DNA of 9,289 bases from CAIJMI01 sp964448085 (lineage in GTDB: Bacteria > Patescibacteriota > Microgenomatia > UBA10105 > UBA927): NCBI GenBank assembly GCA_964448085.1, contig CAYUUX010000031.1, positions 1 through 9,289 on the forward strand, given 5' to 3'. Positions 1 to 8,052 of this stretch are shown in pieces. Numbering within the stretch: position 1 is the stretch's first letter; every line of letters starts with the position of its first letter. The notes below the pieces were generated by a model, which saw nothing but the letters and a program-made list of their open reading frames with translations, did not search any database and was not told where the DNA came from. Position numbers and translations under genes: made by a program.

Positions 1-3000
1 CAGGCTTTTGCAAAACGCTTCGAAGTTCCCTTTGAAGCAGCAGACACTGCGATACGCAAAACACTCGGAGAACGATTGGAAATTTTAGATCAAACAAACG
101 CTGAACATGCGCCACTTATAGATGGCATAAAGGGACTGGTGCGGGAATTTAGAGATGGAACAATAAATGATACAGAAACGCTCAATCAGCGCCTCAATAC
201 GCTTTATGAACAAACAATTTCTCCGGCACGCCGTGACCTATTTGGGGAAGCGGAAACCTATGCTTCCAGTCTCACGGCAGTTGCAAAAGAAATGAAAGAT
301 CGTCTCGGTCACGGAGAATCGCTGGCAACGTTGGATGCAGAACTGGACGCAATGCAAGTACGACTTGGCATTGGACAAATGGGAGAAGCAACGGAAATAA
401 CGCCGACAGCAACCCACAAATGGGTGGAGCGCATCAATAAAGTCGTACAATCGCTTGAAAAGCGTGGCATCATAAACAACCTTGTTGTCAATGAATTCAC
501 CTTGGGCTCCGCAATATCCGCAGTCATCTCACTCAAAGCAATCCCGCAGATGGCAGCCTCTGCAACAGCAAGAGCCTGGATTGGCGGTGGTGCAGGCGCA
601 GTTGTGACCGGAGCAGTTGCCGGAAGAAGAGAATATGGGAGAAGACAAGGAGAACTGCGAAGGATCTCTGCACAAAAAGAGACTGGAATACAGACTGATC
701 CTGCGGCAACCAGACGGCAATGGTATGAAACGTTCAATTTCCGATTGCGCACAACGAACGAATTAATAGACGGCATGCAAGCATCCATCTTTGATCCTGC
801 AACCGGAGAACTGAAAGCAACACTGACGGAACAGGATTTACGAGCGAGTCTTGCAAACCTTGCCGATGCGAAGGCACGAAGTGCGGTGAGCGCCAGGGAA
901 CACAATCGGTTCGGTCTTATCGTCGTCGGGGCCGTCGGAGAACAGGAAACGAACAGGACGGCATTGGCAAACGCGATGGTTAAAACAGAACAGGCGTTGA
1001 CATCCTACATCGATACCCACAAAACAGAACAGCATGTTGCAACAATTATGGGACCAACAGCAGATGCAAAAACATATATAGATACGCTTACGACAACGCA
1101 AACACAGATTCTCACCGATGGAAATACTGTATTGAACAATCTTGCAGATCCCCTCATTCAAGTTGCGCTCGATCCCCTTTCCTCATATACACCAGAAGTG
1201 GAAGTTATGCGACGGACTCTCGGCATTATCGGTACCAGCCAATCAAAAGGAACACGAACCGGCGTGGATACCATATTGAAAGAATTCAAAACGCAAGCAG
1301 GAGTAGAAAGCGCACGGGTTGGCATCCGAACAGGAGCAATAGGGCTGGCAATGGGTGCCATATCCAATGAAGTAGTCATGGATGTTAAAAACCACGGGCT
1401 AGGCAATGGGGCAATCTCCGGACTGTTCATGCATCCACAGGAAGCAGCTGGTACTGTCCCCATCCTACCAACGCACACCGAAATGGTAGGCACCGAACAG
1501 ATAGTATTGGGTGACAACATCCATATAGACGCAACGGGAAATCTTGATATTACCGATGGGCAAGGACATATCATTCAAGATGCGATCCCCGATTTTAAAA
1601 GCCATTATACAAACGGTGTTCTTGATGAATTTGCCAGAAACAAGCTCCATGAACTGGGACTCTCACCTTCCCTCACGTCCCATGAAGTTCTACACACTGT
1701 TGCAGGTCCCGTAACCGAAACGACAGGCATAACAAACCATTTCGTTGGCGGCGAAACGGTTACCGATGCCAACAATATTACTCACGCGCCGGAATGGACG
1801 CTTCCCGAAGGATCACATCTTGATGCAATTGCAGGAAGTGACCATACATACAATTTAATCGATGCACACGGAACTGTTATTGCAGACAACATCCATACTG
1901 ACGCAACAGGAGCAATCACCAATTTCAACGAGATACAGGAAAAACTTCCCGAAGGTTGGCAGGTTCTTGACTCAACAACATCCATTCAACACACACCAGA
2001 AGTCATCATCGATCCAAGTACTCGAGCGGTGCACACATATACAGAATGGGACAACCGTGGTGATTGGGGTTGGACAGAACAACATATTGCGGGTGAATCA
2101 ATCGAGCATGTCAATCCAGCCGTGAACTCCATCAAAAATATTTGGTTAAGTTGGCAACGGGAATTCATGCCGAATGGGGAAAATGTTACGTTTGACAATA
2201 CGATTCCAGGACTTGAACATGTTCAGCGTTCAGTACCTTTCCAAAATGGTGAAATCTGGCCGAATGCCATGCCGAACAATTCCATTATCGAACTTCCCAA
2301 TTCCCTCTTCTCTGATGCGAATATGGGCCAACTTGCCCATTGGAGCGATGAGGCAATAAAGATGTATGACACAATGGTGGCATCGCACCCAGAAATGAAC
2401 TCGTTGCAAATCCTGGAACAAATCACGAACGAAGACAAACTCCACGGGCTCATGCTTCGTATCGGACGATTTGCTGTCCCGGAACTCAAACAAAATATTC
2501 TCTCAAAAGCAGAACTGGAATTCCTCATGAGAGAGCTTGCGGGTGGTCACACGGAAGAAGCAACAACACTCTTACACAACATCACATTCACGGAAAGTGT
2601 TTCAGAACCCATAACGGAAACCGTTCAGGAGCATATCTTGCATGTTACCCAACATATAGCAACAGAATCTCCTGAAGGATTCATTCCAATACTGCCTTCA
2701 TCGGTAAGAAAAGGTCTGGAACCGGCAACACCAACAAAACCAACCCCACCGCCAATAGTTACTCCTCCCATCGAACCCCCAATCGAACCACCGATTACAC
2801 CTCCCATTCCGCCTGACAAAACAGAGGGCGGCAGTAAAGGCGAAGGAAAAACAATTGAAAATATCGGATCCACAACAACAATCCCAATAATAACACCCCC
2901 ACCAAAACCTGAAATATCGGAAGAGGAAGAGCGCATGAGAAAAAAGAGAAGGAAAAGCACAAATACCTCTACAGAAATTCCAGAAGAAACTCAAATCCCT

Positions 3001-3411
3001 ACAACAGAACAGAGTAACGCGATCCCGACGACACCTCCTGTTTCAACAGAGCCAATTAAGGAAAGCAAACCGACAGAGTCACAAGAAAGCACACCAACAC
3101 CTGAAGTGATAACAGAAGAAATTCCACAGGTTATCAAAACACCACCAATAACGACAAACGCACCACCTCCCAACACGAAGACAACAGCAATACCACCGCA
3201 ACCAAGCGCAGAAGAAAAGCCACAGCCGACACCAACCGTCCAAAAACCACCAATTCCTCAAGTTACAAAAGAACCCACACCGGCAAATATACCGGTACCA
3301 ATTACCCCAACAAATGAGGGAGAAGACAGACCGAAACCGGGTCACGAAGTCGATATAGAAATCGACCAAAATCTACAAGAGCTCGTAAATGACCTGAATA
3401 ATCAACTCTAG
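1..3411 (+). CDS. Giant protein of unknown function, 5' end missing
   Basis: I do not recognise this protein. The frame is open from base 1, so the gene starts upstream. The TTG at base 76 is an internal Leu codon, not a start. Residues here count from base 1; 1136 are visible. Residues 1-160 are polar and probably helical. Residues 191-208 form a glycine-zipper-like hydrophobic stretch (AWIGGGAGAVVTGAVAG) followed by a basic patch, and weaker hydrophobic stretches lie near 304-313 and 445-454, so membrane contact is possible but unproven. Residues 505-513 and 629-637 share the motif DNIHxDATG. From about 909 to 1121 the chain is rich in Pro, Thr, Glu and Ile, with a PPI[ET] tandem and a charged block (EEEERMRKKRRK, 974-985). 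Such tails are typical of extended linkers or scaffold regions. It ends in TAG, 11 bases before the amidoligase gene, so the two are probably co-transcribed. A structural or scaffold role is inference only. Confidence 0.9.
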   Translation, partial: QAFAKRFEVPFEAADTAIRKTLGERLEILDQTNAEHAPLIDGIKGLVREFRDGTINDTETLNQRLNTLYEQTISPARRDLFGEAETYASSLTAVAKEMKDRLGHGESLATLDAELDAMQVRLGIGQMGEATEITPTATHKWVERINKVVQSLEKRGIINNLVVNEFTLGSAISAVISLKAIPQMAASATARAWIGGGAGAVVTGAVAGRREYGRRQGELRRISAQKETGIQTDPAATRRQWYETFNFRLRTTNELIDGMQASIFDPATGELKATLTEQDLRASLANLADAKARSAVSAREHNRFGLIVVGAVGEQETNRTALANAMVKTEQALTSYIDTHKTEQHVATIMGPTADAKTYIDTLTTTQTQILTDGNTVLNNLADPLIQVALDPLSSYTPEVEVMRRTLGIIGTSQSKGTRTGVDTILKEFKTQAGVESARVGIRTGAIGLAMGAISNEVVMDVKNHGLGNGAISGLFMHPQEAAGTVPILPTHTEMVGTEQIVLGDNIHIDATGNLDITDGQGHIIQDAIPDFKSHYTNGVLDEFARNKLHELGLSPSLTSHEVLHTVAGPVTETTGITNHFVGGETVTDANNITHAPEWTLPEGSHLDAIAGSDHTYNLIDAHGTVIADNIHTDATGAITNFNEIQEKLPEGWQVLDSTTSIQHTPEVIIDPSTRAVHTYTEWDNRGDWGWTEQHIAGESIEHVNPAVNSIKNIWLSWQREFMPNGENVTFDNTIPGLEHVQRSVPFQNGEIWPNAMPNNSIIELPNSLFSDANMGQLAHWSDEAIKMYDTMVASHPEMNSLQILEQITNEDKLHGLMLRIGRFAVPELKQNILSKAELEFLMRELAGGHTEEATTLLHNITFTESVSEPITETVQEHILHVTQHIATESPEGFIPILPSSVRKGLEPATPTKPTPPPIVTPPIEPPIEPPITPPIPPDKTEGGSKGEGKTIENIGSTTTIPIITPPPKPEISEEEERMRKKRRKSTNTSTEIPEETQIPTTEQSNAIPTTPPVSTEPIKESKPTESQESTPTPEVITEEIPQVIKTPPITTNAPPPNTKTTAIPPQPSAEEKPQPTPTVQKPPIPQVTKEPTPANIPVPITPTNEGEDRPKPGHEVDIEIDQNLQELVNDLNNQL
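1513..1539 (+). repeat. Internal repeat copy 1, encodes DNIHIDATG
   Basis: This 27-base stretch matches bases 1885-1911 at 24 of 27 positions and encodes DNIHIDATG. A related segment follows (DGQGHIIQDAI, residues 519-529), which resembles DAHGTVIADNI just before the second copy. The middle of the giant protein may therefore contain diverged repeats of a small beta-rich unit. Confidence 0.6.
1885..1911 (+). repeat. Internal repeat copy 2, encodes DNIHTDATG
   Basis: Second copy of the motif, 372 bases (124 codons) after the first and in the same frame. Three base differences from copy 1 change one residue (Ile to Thr). No longer uninterrupted match extends on either side, so the duplication is old or only the core is constrained. 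Confidence 0.6.
2764..2814 (+). repeat. Proline-rich tandem repeat, PPI[ET] units
   Basis: Four consecutive units of Pro-Pro-Ile-x (x = Glu, Glu, Thr, Pro) plus a final Pro-Pro open the Pro/Thr-rich tail. The codons vary (cct, ccc, cca, ccg for Pro), so the repeat is kept at protein rather than DNA level. This points to selection for an extended, polyproline-like linker. Confidence 0.75.
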
Positions 3412-3422
3412 GCAGCCTTCTT

Positions 3423-6400
3423 ATGGAAAACCAGTCGGCAATACCTATTGCGAACATGCATCCTGACATCGCATTGCCTTCCAGTGAGCTTACCATTGAT
3501 AAGCCAACGCAAACAGCACTGCTTCTTCTTACCGCAAGAAACCGTAAAATTAACGAAGTAAAACCAGATGCACATCTGGCAGAGCAACCAACATATGCAA
3601 TGGTTGAAACTGCAAAAAAACTTGTTGCGTTTCAACGGCAACTTAAACAACACGGAGACGCAACCATCGCAGGAGAATTCCTTTCAACACCATACAACCT
3701 GACGTGGTTGGAACAAATCATCGACATAGATCCAAAAAAAGTCGCCCTTGCGATGCAAATGAAACACAGGGTGCATGACATCATGACACAAGAACACATC
3801 GATCCACAATTTGAACCGGCGCTGGCCATTTGCGCATTTGCAGGAATTGAACGCCTCCACGATCTTGGTGTCCAACATGAGCCTACTCCCAAAGCACTCG
3901 AAGCTATCCGAGTATATGAAGCAAAAACAGACAATAAAAGCGGAATCCATAGGCATCTGATTCGATACCTTGAATCCCTCCCAAAAGACCAGCACGTTCT
4001 TATAGGCAACCAACGCGATGAAATGCTCACGGAAATCATGGTAAAAGATATCGCAAAACGATTAGAACATACGGACAAACACGCGGCCATCCTGCAACAA
4101 AGTCAGGGTATCGAAGTCGAAGTCCTACAGAGACTTGAATGGGCAGAACCAGAAAACAGAAATACGAAGCGTTTACGTATGCAATTGGAACGTGTGGAAA
4201 GATACGGCATCCGTGACTGGCTTCCGAGAGGCATTAGGAAAGAAGATCATGAACGAACAGACTGGCACTTAACACATATGTTGGGGATACCGGAAGATGT
4301 TGGTGAAAAGAAATATGAATGGTTTGAAATGTCTACAGCACCCACAGAAGGAGGACCTGCACAAAATACTATTTTGATGGCTCTCACCCGCGCCGGATTT
4401 ATTAATCCGGATCTACTTTCCAACACGTGGGAAAAATACAGCATGCACGCAACAACTACTTTCCCGGAAACCATTTGGCCGGATGATAAAAATGATACGA
4501 AAGACAACAATACGTTTTTACCAAAACGGCAATATATCCTGCATGCACGCGCGCTCGCTGGTGCGTTTGCATCAACACAACGCGGTATATACGGAGGGTA
4601 TGTGTTTGACGACAACGTCGGAAGGGAGATTGCGGACAAAACATTGGACAGCGGAAAAAAATTTGCCCCTGTTGCCGGAAAGGAAAGTACAACAAAATCA
4701 GGAAAACGGCTGGTTGAAATGCGGGTATTGGATTTAACGGAAAGCGGTCAGTATGCTGTAGAGCTTCACAAACCGTATCTTGATTTCGCATTCCGCTGTT
4801 ATTGGCAATATGAAAACGGAGAAACACTGCAAAATGCTGCGGAAATGCGGGCGGTCAATATCTGGGACACATACTTTAGAAAATTAACTGCAATCTACGA
4901 CAAGTACGAAGTTGGTACGGATGCAAACGCTGGTGACGGAAGATGGAGGGCTGTCGGATGGAAAAAAGCGCAACAACCCGAATTACAAAAGGAGCTTGCA
5001 GCCCTTATCAGAAAAACAAGCAGCGAACTTCGTCATATTGTAGACGAGCAAATCCAGCATCCTGAATCAGTCCCCCAATCTCCAGATACCCCAATCACGA
5101 TCCTCGGCACACGGGAAATACGAGTGAAAAAGAAAGAAAACTCACTCCATGATCCATTGATATTCCTTTCAAAGGACGAAGCCGAAAGCCTGCAAATGCG
5201 CGACGGGCAAATGTATACGATGCGCTTTGGAGAAAAAAGAATTCCTGTTTGTATCACAATTGACGAATCCATGAATCCTGATTCCTTGCATATGAATCAA
5301 ACGCTTCAAGATCAACTGCATATCCCCAAGGATATACAGTTGCAGCTCCGCTTCAACCCCATTGAAAAAGAACTGGCGTGTGGTCCGCTCATTGGGATAC
5401 CCGTATGCATTGAAGATCCTACACTCCAGAACCCCTTTGGGGAACAGACTTCCTATCACAAAAGCCTGATATTGGAAGCAAGAAAACTCGGTATGGTTGC
5501 ATATTCTTTCGATGTATCAAGTACAACTGAGAACTTTAATCCTTTGGAGCCGAAAACGATAAAAGGAATAACGCTCAATAAAAGCGGGACGAAATGGATT
5601 GAGACAACACTTCCCTATCCCGATGTTCTCCTCTCCAGGAGTTTTGAAGCAAAAAATGAAAGCAAAATGGCGGCAATAGCACACATTCCACTCGTGAATC
5701 ATCCGGAATTCGTAAATATCATTGCAGACAAACTCAAGCTTCCCGAAGTTGTTTGTGAAAATCCGGTCCTAAAAGACCATGTGCCGGAAACGATTGTATT
5801 CACCGGCGTTGCGGACGTTAAAAAGATGATAGAAAAACACACAACCATCTACCTTAAACCAAAATGGGGCATGCGATCGGAAGGGGTCGTGCGGTTTGAT
5901 CGATTACCGGACAATAGGATACGATTTACGCAAACGGTTCAAGGAACGGATCCAGCCGACACCTCATATTCATGGCCAGCGGAAGGCGAAGAAGGTTTTG
6001 GAGGACACATCGTCAACACGATCGAAGAGGCAATGCATCAAACGGATGAATTCCGAAAACGCTTTATATATGAAACGTACATCGTACAGGAAGGAATACA
6101 AGGCATTCCGGATAATGACGGTCGTCCGTTAGAACTTCGCTTTTTGTTCCAACGAGATAGACAGGGAAAACCTTCCATTATCGGTTGGGATCAAGGACAA
6201 AAAGAGTATTGGTTGCCGACCATCGAGCGCTTGCTTGGTAAAAAGAATGTGGAGCCGTTGACGACAAACGCAATCAATCTCGCAAAAGCCATATCACTTC
6301 AGGTACAAAATCATTTTGGACCGCATTTTGGCCAATACTCCATACAAATAGCCATAGATAAGGAGGGAAAAACATGGCTTCTTGAGGCAAATCCAAAACC

Positions 6401-7154
6401 GGGAGTTACCAATCAATTCCACGCAATAGGATTGGACAACGTTGTGGACTTTGCGTCAAGACAGTTGCTTTCCCATATAGCCAATATGTCTGGATTCACC
6501 TCCGAATCGGAATCGCCAACAGACATTACTACGGTAACGCTCAGCGACGGATCAAGGGCAGTTGTGAGCGAAGAAACAAACCCCTTTGTTATATACCAAT
6601 TTGCCCAGGAAGCACTAAAAGCATCCATAACGAAACGGGAAACGAGCGTGTACAACCTGAAAACGATACAACGCATTCAAGAAAATATTGCAAACCGTAC
6701 ACGATATATCATGCTCCGTGACGAAAACACGGGCAAAGCATTGGGATGCATATCCATATTAAGACCTAAATCACAAAAATATTTTGATCTGGAACAGGAA
6801 AACACTCCGCTTATTGACACAAAAAAGCGATGGGAAATCGGCGGAGTCCTCACCGCTCCAGAGGCACGTGGAAAAGGCATTGGATCACACTTGTTTGAAA
6901 TTGCAATTACCCAAATAGCACACTTACCCGTTGAAAGAGATACATATAATGGAATAAACATCCAAGAAATTCTCGTCAACGTTACAGGTACCTACGACTG
7001 GAATCATATCGGTCAAGCAAGACCAGATAGTTTCGGCATTGAAAAAATAGTCCAAAATATTCCCGGAAGCAGACCGTTGCACGGCGCAGTACCAGGTTCA
7101 TTAGGTCCAATTTATATCATACCGTTTACTCCCACTTCCCAAACGCAACAATAA
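3423..7154 (+). CDS. Amidoligase - ATP-grasp (YheCD-type) - GNAT fusion synthetase
   Basis: Predicted peptide- or amide-forming cytosolic enzyme of 1243 residues; the substrates are unknown. Residues 1-220 are polar, probably helical and unassigned. Residues ~225-540 resemble the glutamate-cysteine ligase / COOH-NH2 amidoligase fold: GIEVEV (229-234, likely metal Glu pair), EMSTAPTEGG (302-311), MHATTT (341-346) and RLVEMRVLD (429-437). Residues ~575-1020 resemble YheC/YheD ATP-grasp proteins: GPLIGIPV (654-661), YLKPKWGMRSEG (810-821), YIVQEGI (886-892), LELRFLFQ (903-910) and the metal-binding WLLEANPKPG (985-994). Gln975 sits where D-Ala-D-Ala ligase has a metal-binding Asp. Residues ~1040-1220 form a GNAT domain with the acetyl-CoA loop RGKGIG (1149-1154). 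Family precedents are GshF (ligase plus ATP-grasp) and the GNAT/ATP-grasp N-acetylglutaminylglutamine synthetase. The start is the first ATG, 11 bases after the previous stop. No clear Shine-Dalgarno precedes it, suggesting translational coupling. ATP-grasp and GNAT calls are firm; the amidoligase call is moderate. Confidence 0.85.
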   Translation: MENQSAIPIANMHPDIALPSSELTIDKPTQTALLLLTARNRKINEVKPDAHLAEQPTYAMVETAKKLVAFQRQLKQHGDATIAGEFLSTPYNLTWLEQIIDIDPKKVALAMQMKHRVHDIMTQEHIDPQFEPALAICAFAGIERLHDLGVQHEPTPKALEAIRVYEAKTDNKSGIHRHLIRYLESLPKDQHVLIGNQRDEMLTEIMVKDIAKRLEHTDKHAAILQQSQGIEVEVLQRLEWAEPENRNTKRLRMQLERVERYGIRDWLPRGIRKEDHERTDWHLTHMLGIPEDVGEKKYEWFEMSTAPTEGGPAQNTILMALTRAGFINPDLLSNTWEKYSMHATTTFPETIWPDDKNDTKDNNTFLPKRQYILHARALAGAFASTQRGIYGGYVFDDNVGREIADKTLDSGKKFAPVAGKESTTKSGKRLVEMRVLDLTESGQYAVELHKPYLDFAFRCYWQYENGETLQNAAEMRAVNIWDTYFRKLTAIYDKYEVGTDANAGDGRWRAVGWKKAQQPELQKELAALIRKTSSELRHIVDEQIQHPESVPQSPDTPITILGTREIRVKKKENSLHDPLIFLSKDEAESLQMRDGQMYTMRFGEKRIPVCITIDESMNPDSLHMNQTLQDQLHIPKDIQLQLRFNPIEKELACGPLIGIPVCIEDPTLQNPFGEQTSYHKSLILEARKLGMVAYSFDVSSTTENFNPLEPKTIKGITLNKSGTKWIETTLPYPDVLLSRSFEAKNESKMAAIAHIPLVNHPEFVNIIADKLKLPEVVCENPVLKDHVPETIVFTGVADVKKMIEKHTTIYLKPKWGMRSEGVVRFDRLPDNRIRFTQTVQGTDPADTSYSWPAEGEEGFGGHIVNTIEEAMHQTDEFRKRFIYETYIVQEGIQGIPDNDGRPLELRFLFQRDRQGKPSIIGWDQGQKEYWLPTIERLLGKKNVEPLTTNAINLAKAISLQVQNHFGPHFGQYSIQIAIDKEGKTWLLEANPKPGVTNQFHAIGLDNVVDFASRQLLSHIANMSGFTSESESPTDITTVTLSDGSRAVVSEETNPFVIYQFAQEALKASITKRETSVYNLKTIQRIQENIANRTRYIMLRDENTGKALGCISILRPKSQKYFDLEQENTPLIDTKKRWEIGGVLTAPEARGKGIGSHLFEIAITQIAHLPVERDTYNGINIQEILVNVTGTYDWNHIGQARPDSFGIEKIVQNIPGSRPLHGAVPGSLGPIYIIPFTPTSQTQQ

Positions 7155-7197
7155 CCCATATCTGCAACGCACATGGGTTGCATTCTATAGGTCTTTT
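7153..7197 (+). terminator. Possible weak terminator with two alternative hairpins
   Basis: AACCCAT (7153-7159) can pair with ATGGGTT (7173-7179). Alternatively TGCAAC (7163-7168) can pair with GTTGCA (7177-7182). The two stems share bases, so only one can form at a time. Five T residues (7193-7197) follow, but 10 or more bases after the stem, which is poor for an intrinsic terminator. It begins inside the stop codon of the fusion synthetase and overlaps the next promoter's -35. Confidence 0.3.
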
Positions 7198-7206
7198 TGA
7201 TATACT
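7178..7206 (+). promoter_or_regulatory. Sigma-70-type promoter for the sortase
   Basis: TTGCAT (7178-7183) and TATACT (7201-7206) are separated by exactly 17 bases. The -10 matches the consensus at five of six positions; the -35 keeps only the TTG core. Transcription would begin near 7213, leaving about 21 bases before the ATG, with AAAAGGA (7222-7228) as a ribosome binding site five bases from the start. Confidence 0.6.
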
Positions 7207-7233
7207 CCCCACCTATCCGACAAAAGGATTGCT

Positions 7234-7965
7234 ATGAACGCATATTCTGCCGCTTTAACCTATCGTTCAAAAAAGACCATCCGAGGCAATACTGCCAAAA
7301 ATTGGCAAACTATCGGCCTTGGATTATGCGCACTCGCGCTCGGCGGTTTCATTCGTCCGATTATCCCATCAGCCCGCATCGAACTTTCCTATCTCATTCC
7401 GAAAGTAGTTGATGCGCTCACTCTATCCCCACAGGAAGAACGTCCGCTCCCAAAATCAGCGCCGGTGCTCTTTAACCCGCTTCTTGATGAAAATGGACTA
7501 CCTATTGAACCGATATCTACGGAATTTAGCCTCATAATCCCAAAAATCGGCGTCAATGCCATCGTTGTACCCGGAGTTGACCCAACGAACGCCTCCGACT
7601 ACCACGAAGCGCTTACCGAAGGGGTTGCACACGCGTCCACCAGTTTCTTCCCCGACGAAAACGGTGCCGTGTATCTTTTTTCCCATTCGACCAACTACGA
7701 ATGGTTCGTAAAGGACTTGAACGCCGTATTTTACCTCCTTAAAAACCTTGAGACGGACGATCTCGTTGTTCTTGTATATAAAGGAATACGGTATACCTAC
7801 AAAATCTCCGAAAAACGGGTGGTTTCCCCCAGTGAGGTCTCTTACATGGCGCCAATCGAAGGGAAACGCATGCTCATCTTGCAAACCTGCTGGCCTCCAG
7901 GGTCAACTACGGAACGGCTTCTCGTGTTTGCAGGACTGACAGACACGCAGAAATTGGAAAAATAA
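7234..7965 (+). CDS. Sortase, membrane-anchored transpeptidase
   Basis: Cysteine transpeptidase of 243 residues that should cut a C-terminal sorting motif in secreted proteins and attach them to a surface acceptor. One hydrophobic segment (about 26-43) after a basic N-terminus acts as a signal anchor. The sortase fold spans about 98-235. The catalytic triad is visible: His151 in LFSHST, Cys219 in LQTCWPPG and Arg228 in TERLLVFAG. The start has an AAAAGGA ribosome binding site five bases upstream and its own promoter. Length is normal for single-domain sortases. The class is not certain; the short fold and TCWPPG signature suggest a class D/E-like enzyme. The next gene encodes a protein with an LPVAG sorting signal, the likely substrate. 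No terminator is evident after it, so read-through into that gene is possible. Confidence 0.93.
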   Translation: MNAYSAALTYRSKKTIRGNTAKNWQTIGLGLCALALGGFIRPIIPSARIELSYLIPKVVDALTLSPQEERPLPKSAPVLFNPLLDENGLPIEPISTEFSLIIPKIGVNAIVVPGVDPTNASDYHEALTEGVAHASTSFFPDENGAVYLFSHSTNYEWFVKDLNAVFYLLKNLETDDLVVLVYKGIRYTYKISEKRVVSPSEVSYMAPIEGKRMLILQTCWPPGSTTERLLVFAGLTDTQKLEK

Positions 7966-7981
7966 GAGGGTTCTGCTTCGC

Positions 7982-8010
7982 TTGACATAATCCTATAGTT
8001 ATGTTATACT
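7982..8010 (+). promoter_or_regulatory. Strong promoter with consensus -35 and extended -10
   Basis: A perfect TTGACA (7982-7987) and TATACT (8005-8010) are 17 bases apart, and TG at 8002-8003 sits at the extended -10 position. It is the best promoter in the window and would start transcription near 8017, driving the DUF11-like surface protein independently of the sortase. Confidence 0.85.
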
Positions 8011-8018
8011 GCAGCACT

Positions 8019-8041
8019 CTCCTGAAGTAAGGAGTTTTTTT
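8019..8041 (+). promoter_or_regulatory. Leader hairpin followed by seven T, masks an AAGGAG
   Basis: CTCCT (8019-8023) pairs with AGGAG (8030-8034) over a six-base loop, and seven T residues (8035-8041) follow directly. The 3' arm is the only Shine-Dalgarno-like sequence (AAGGAG, 8029-8034), but it lies 18 bases before the ATG, well beyond usual spacing. The element starts about two bases after the predicted transcription start. It may be an mRNA 5' stabiliser, a weak attenuator or a translation control element; the sequence alone does not decide. Confidence 0.5.
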
Positions 8042-8052
8042 ATACGAAAATT

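Noticed and set aside
76..78. TTG as the start codon of the giant gene
   Set aside because: The same frame is open back to base 1 with protein-like sequence (QAFAKRFEVPFEAADTAIRK), and there is no ribosome binding site. The gene enters from outside the window.
309..905. 198-codon minus-strand open frame opposite the giant gene
   Set aside because: It is the antisense of a clearly coding frame, is rich in Ser, Cys and Ala as such shadows are, and has no start signals or family match.
2625..2960. Gly/Val-rich minus-strand frame opposite the proline-rich tail
   Set aside because: The Gly-rich composition is simply the complement of Pro codons on the coding strand.
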